DNA from: Thermohalobaculum sp039184865
Lineage (GTDB): Bacteria > Pseudomonadota > Alphaproteobacteria > Rhodobacterales > Rhodobacteraceae
DNA: 64,000 nucleotides
NCBI GenBank assembly: GCA_039184865.1
Contig: JBCDAV010000024.1
Span: forward strand, 17,576-81,575
Direction: 5' to 3'
How positions within the stretch are numbered: the stretch's first letter is position 1; every line of letters begins with the position of its first letter. The translations under genes were made by a program, and so were the position numbers. Positions 61,213-64,000 of this stretch are shown here, one piece after another. Under the pieces are notes generated by a model. The model worked only from the letters and a program-made list of their open reading frames with translations, had not been told where the DNA came from and searched no databases.

Positions 61213-62970
61213 ATGGCAACCGCACCGGCAACCGCACCGGCAGACGCGCCGCAGGACATGACCGACGGATTTCACCTGATCATCGACGCGCTGAAGCTCA
61301 ACGGCATCGACGTGATCTACAACGTGCCGGGCATCCCGATCACCGATCTTGGCCGCTATGCCCAGGCGCAGGGCATGCGCGTCATCAGCTTCCGGCACGA
61401 GCAGCACGCGGGCTACGCGGCCTCGGTCGCCGGGTTCCTGACCAAGAAGCCCGGTGTCTGCATGACGGTCTCGGCGCCCGGGTTCATGAACGGTCTGACC
61501 GCGGTTGCGAACGCGACGACGAACTGCTGGCCGATGATCCTGATCTCCGGCTCGTCCGAGCGCGAGATCGTCGATCTGGCCCAGGGCGACTATGAAGAAA
61601 TGGATCAGCTCGCCATCGCGCGTCCGTTCTGCAAGGCGGCCTACCGTTTGAACCATGTCGAGGACATCGGGATCGCCATCGCGCGGGCCTATCGCAGTGC
61701 TGTCAGCGGACGGCCCGGCGGTGTCTATCTCGACATTCCGGGCGCGATGCTGGGTCAGGTGATGGACGCCGCGGCGGGCGAAAGATCGCTGGTCAAGGTG
61801 ATCGATCCGGCACCGCGCCAGACGCCCTCTCAGGAGGCGATTGCCCGCGCGATCGAGGTCATGCAGGGGGCCGAGCGGCCTCTGATCGTGATCGGCAAGG
61901 GGGCAGCCTACGACCAGTCGGACGAGGTCATCCGCGAACTGGTGGAGAAATCCGGCTATCCGTTCCTGCCGATGTCCATGGCCAAGGGCGTGCTGCCGGA
62001 CACGCATCCGCAATGTGCCTCGGCCGCGCGCTCAATGGTGCTCAAGGACTCCGACGTCGTCATCATGCTGGGTGCCCGGATTAACTGGCTGTTGAGCCAC
62101 GGCAAGGGAAAGCAATGGGGCGAGCCGGGCTCGAAACGCTTCGTGCAGATCGACATCGAGCCGGAGGAAATGGACTCGAATGTCGAGATCGCGGCGCCGC
62201 TGGTCGGGGATGTCGGCTCCTGCGCGCAGGCGCTGATCGACGCGATGACGGATGCCGGTGTGGCGCCGCCGGAACCCTGGCTGAACGCGGTGCACGAGAA
62301 GGCGCAGGCCAACATCGCGAAGATGGCCAACCGGCTTCAGAACAACAATATCCCGATGGATTATCATGCCGCGCTGGGCGTGATGAAGGAGCTGATCAAC
62401 GACAACCCCGATACGATCCTTGTGAACGAGGGCGCGAACACGCTGGATCTGGCGCGGTCGATCGTCAACGTCCACAAGCCGCGCCACCGGGTCGATGTCG
62501 GCACCTGGGGCGTCATGGGCATCGGCATGGGCGCAGCGATCGCGGCGGCGATCGAAACCGGCAAGCCGGTGCTGGCGATCGAGGGCGACAGCGCCTTCGG
62601 GTTCTGCGGCATGGAGGTCGAGACGATCTGCCGGTACAACCTTCCGGTCTGCGTCGTCGTGTTCAACAACAACGGCATCTATCGCGGCGATGGCGAGAAC
62701 TGGAGCGGCGGAGAGGATCCGGCGACCACCGTGTTCGTGCCGGATGCCCGCTATGACAAGATGATGGAGGCGTTTGGCGGCGACGGTCACTGGGTGAAGA
62801 CCCCGGACGAACTGCGTCAGGCAGCGCGGGCAGCGCTGGCGAGCGGGCGCCCGACCCTGATCAATGCCGCCATCGATCCGGCCGCTGGCAAGGAAAGCGG
62901 CAATATCGGCAACCTCAACCCGACCTCGGTCGTGGCGCAGGCCCTGTATCCCCAGGCCCGCAAGGCATGA
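61213..62970 (+). CDS. oxc: Oxalyl-CoA decarboxylase
   Basis: ThDP-dependent enzyme converting oxalyl-CoA to formyl-CoA and CO2. The 585 residues show the N-terminal ThDP Glu region (NVPGIPITDLGRYAQ and FRHEQHAGYAASVAGF) and the C-terminal ThDP-binding motif GDSAFGFCGMEVETICRYN. FMNGLTAVANATTNCWPMI and RPFCKAAYRLN are typical of oxalyl-CoA decarboxylases rather than acetolactate synthases. It starts with a Thr/Ala/Pro-rich stretch behind GAGG. It is followed by frc and preceded by its probable regulator, so the trio is a complete oxalate-degradation module. Confidence 0.95.
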   Translation: MATAPATAPADAPQDMTDGFHLIIDALKLNGIDVIYNVPGIPITDLGRYAQAQGMRVISFRHEQHAGYAASVAGFLTKKPGVCMTVSAPGFMNGLTAVANATTNCWPMILISGSSEREIVDLAQGDYEEMDQLAIARPFCKAAYRLNHVEDIGIAIARAYRSAVSGRPGGVYLDIPGAMLGQVMDAAAGERSLVKVIDPAPRQTPSQEAIARAIEVMQGAERPLIVIGKGAAYDQSDEVIRELVEKSGYPFLPMSMAKGVLPDTHPQCASAARSMVLKDSDVVIMLGARINWLLSHGKGKQWGEPGSKRFVQIDIEPEEMDSNVEIAAPLVGDVGSCAQALIDAMTDAGVAPPEPWLNAVHEKAQANIAKMANRLQNNNIPMDYHAALGVMKELINDNPDTILVNEGANTLDLARSIVNVHKPRHRVDVGTWGVMGIGMGAAIAAAIETGKPVLAIEGDSAFGFCGMEVETICRYNLPVCVVVFNNNGIYRGDGENWSGGEDPATTVFVPDARYDKMMEAFGGDGHWVKTPDELRQAARAALASGRPTLINAAIDPAAGKESGNIGNLNPTSVVAQALYPQARKA

Positions 62971-62976
62971 GCTTAT

Positions 62977-63004
62977 CGTAGGGTGGGTCCGGACCCATCC
63001 TACG
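62977..63004. repeat. Palindromic REP-like hairpin between oxc and frc
   Basis: CGTAGGGTGGGTCC and GGACCCATCCTACG form 14-base arms with no loop, one G-U wobble in RNA. It lies 6 bases after the oxc stop and 26 before frc. Such GTAGGGTGGG palindromes are widespread in proteobacteria as REP-type repeats; here it might stabilise the upstream mRNA or reduce transcription into frc. No T-run follows. Confidence 0.7.
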
Positions 63005-63030
63005 TCGGAAGATAGACTTAGGAGCAGACC

Positions 63031-64000
63031 ATGAAAGCCCTTGAAGGCGTCAAGATCCTCGACTTCACCCATGTGCAATCCGGTCCGACCTGCACGCAGT
63101 TGCTGGCCTGGTTCGGCGCCGATGTGATCAAGGTCGAACGGCCCGGTGTCGGCGATGCGACGCGCAAGCAGTTGGTCGACGTGCCGGGGGCGGACAGCCT
63201 CTACTTCACCATGCTGAACCACAATAAGCGGTCGATCGAGCTGAACTCGAAGAACGAGACCGGCAAGCAGGTGCTGACCCGGCTGATCGAGGAATGCGAC
63301 GTGCTGGTCGAGAACTTCGCGCCGGGCGCGCTGGACCGCATGGGCTTCGGCTGGGAGCGCATTCAGGAGATCAACCCGCGGATGATCATGGCCTCGGTCA
63401 AGGGCTTCGGCCCGGGCAAGTACGAGGACTGCAAGGTCTACGAGAATGTCGCGCAATGCGCCGGCGGCTCGGCCTCCACGACCGGCTTCCTCGACGGCCC
63501 GCCGCTCGTGACGGGCGCGCAGATCGGCGACAGCGGCACGGGCCTCCATCTCGCCCTCGGTATCGTCACGGCGCTCTTCCAGCGGGAGAAGTCGGGCCGC
63601 GGCCAGAAGGTGCTCGCGCCGATGCAGGACGGCGTCCTCAACCTCTGCCGCGTGAAGCTCCGCGACCAGCAGCGGCTCGAGGCCGGCCCCCTAAAGGAAT
63701 ACAGCCAGTTCGGGGCGGGCATCGAATTCGGCGAGGCGACGCCCCGCGCTGGCAACGACAGCGGCGGCGGTCAGCCCGGGCGCATCCTCAAATGCAAAGG
63801 CTGGGAGACCGATCCCAACGCCTATACCTACTTCATCACCCAGGCGGCGGTGTGGGAGCATGTCTGCGACGTCATCGGCGAGCCCGAGTGGAAGACCACG
63901 CCCGGCTATGCCACGCCGCCCGAGCGGCTCGACAAGCTCGATGCGATCTTCGAGCGGATCGAAGCGTGGACCATGACCAAGACCAAGTTCGAGGTCATGG
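63031..64000 (+). CDS. frc: Formyl-CoA:oxalate CoA-transferase, C-terminus cut by window edge
   Basis: Class III CoA-transferase that exchanges formate for oxalate on CoA. 323 codons are present of about 428 expected. The start follows TTAGGAG. LEGVKILDFTHVQSGPTCTQLLAW is the Frc family start, FAPGALDRMGFGWE and GFLDGPPLVTGAQIGDSGTG are conserved, with Asp167 (equivalent to the aspartyl-CoA Asp169 of the Oxalobacter enzyme). The glycine-rich segment GNDSGGGQPG is the active-site loop. It forms a pair with oxc; together they turn oxalate into formate and CO2. The frame continues past the window. Confidence 0.96.
   Translation, partial: MKALEGVKILDFTHVQSGPTCTQLLAWFGADVIKVERPGVGDATRKQLVDVPGADSLYFTMLNHNKRSIELNSKNETGKQVLTRLIEECDVLVENFAPGALDRMGFGWERIQEINPRMIMASVKGFGPGKYEDCKVYENVAQCAGGSASTTGFLDGPPLVTGAQIGDSGTGLHLALGIVTALFQREKSGRGQKVLAPMQDGVLNLCRVKLRDQQRLEAGPLKEYSQFGAGIEFGEATPRAGNDSGGGQPGRILKCKGWETDPNAYTYFITQAAVWEHVCDVIGEPEWKTTPGYATPPERLDKLDAIFERIEAWTMTKTKFEVM

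Noticed and set aside
62032..63549. A 505-codon minus-strand frame across oxc and frc
   Set aside because: Spans two well-defined plus-strand genes and reads as low-complexity shadow protein.

Overview
The window is a dense, GC-rich chromosomal segment from an alphaproteobacterium. Evidence for this is the lysC-ptsP pair, the rph/rdgB/hemW run, ccmF-ccmH, an oxalyl-CoA decarboxylase/formyl-CoA transferase module, and a small heat-shock gene behind a ROSE-like leader. A Rhodobacterales-like member is my guess from gene content only; the sequence does not settle it. I found about 65 protein genes, two of them cut by the window ends. I saw no rRNA, tRNA, CRISPR array, phage or insertion sequence.

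Layout. 1-5.0 kb: acyl-CoA synthetase (cut), type II haloacid dehalogenase, Hsp20, a secreted trypsin-like protease and a secreted unknown. 5.0-13.3 kb: ptsP and lysC (nitrogen PTS enzyme I, aspartate kinase), a cupin/FAD-oxidoreductase pair, speD-speE for spermidine, and a zinc-free reductase. 13.6-21.3 kb: an accessory catabolic region on the minus strand with a second succinate dehydrogenase/fumarate reductase-like complex (iron-sulfur subunit, two anchors, a methyltransferase, the flavoprotein). It is followed by a sulfatase, an orphan fumarase/tartrate dehydratase beta subunit and a class III CoA-transferase. 21.4-29.5 kb: rhodanese, methyltransferase, DUF547 protein, lipoprotein, a GT2 glycosyltransferase with an MshEN-like N-terminus, ferredoxin, VOC protein, and two tiny overlapping genes that look like double-glycine leader peptides. 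29.5-37.3 kb: ftsY, a membrane-anchored unknown, ccmF-ccmH, a cyclooxygenase-like haem peroxidase and an EctD-like dioxygenase.

37.3-47.3 kb: periplasmic 5'-nucleotidase, GST, DCC protein, ttcA, racemase, yidC, two tandem MOSC proteins, engB and an HTTM-like membrane protein with a small partner. 47.3-56.3 kb: pyrG and a hydratase, NTF2-like protein, SDR, then a compact chain rph-unknown-rdgB-secreted unknown-ridA-small membrane protein-hemW, then a DUF454 protein and a methyltransferase. 56.6-64 kb: mutS, an EamA transporter, and a GntR regulator in front of oxc and frc (oxalate catabolism), with two matching palindromic sites upstream of the regulator.

The items I consider most worth following are the paired double-glycine peptides (28939-29414), the cyclooxygenase-like peroxidase (34545-36194), the rearranged fumarate reductase-like locus with its embedded methyltransferase (17262-21254) and the ROSE-type thermometer in front of hsp20. 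Start codons were chosen by Shine-Dalgarno sequence, family start and overlap with the upstream stop. All functions are assigned from motifs read by eye; no database search was run.
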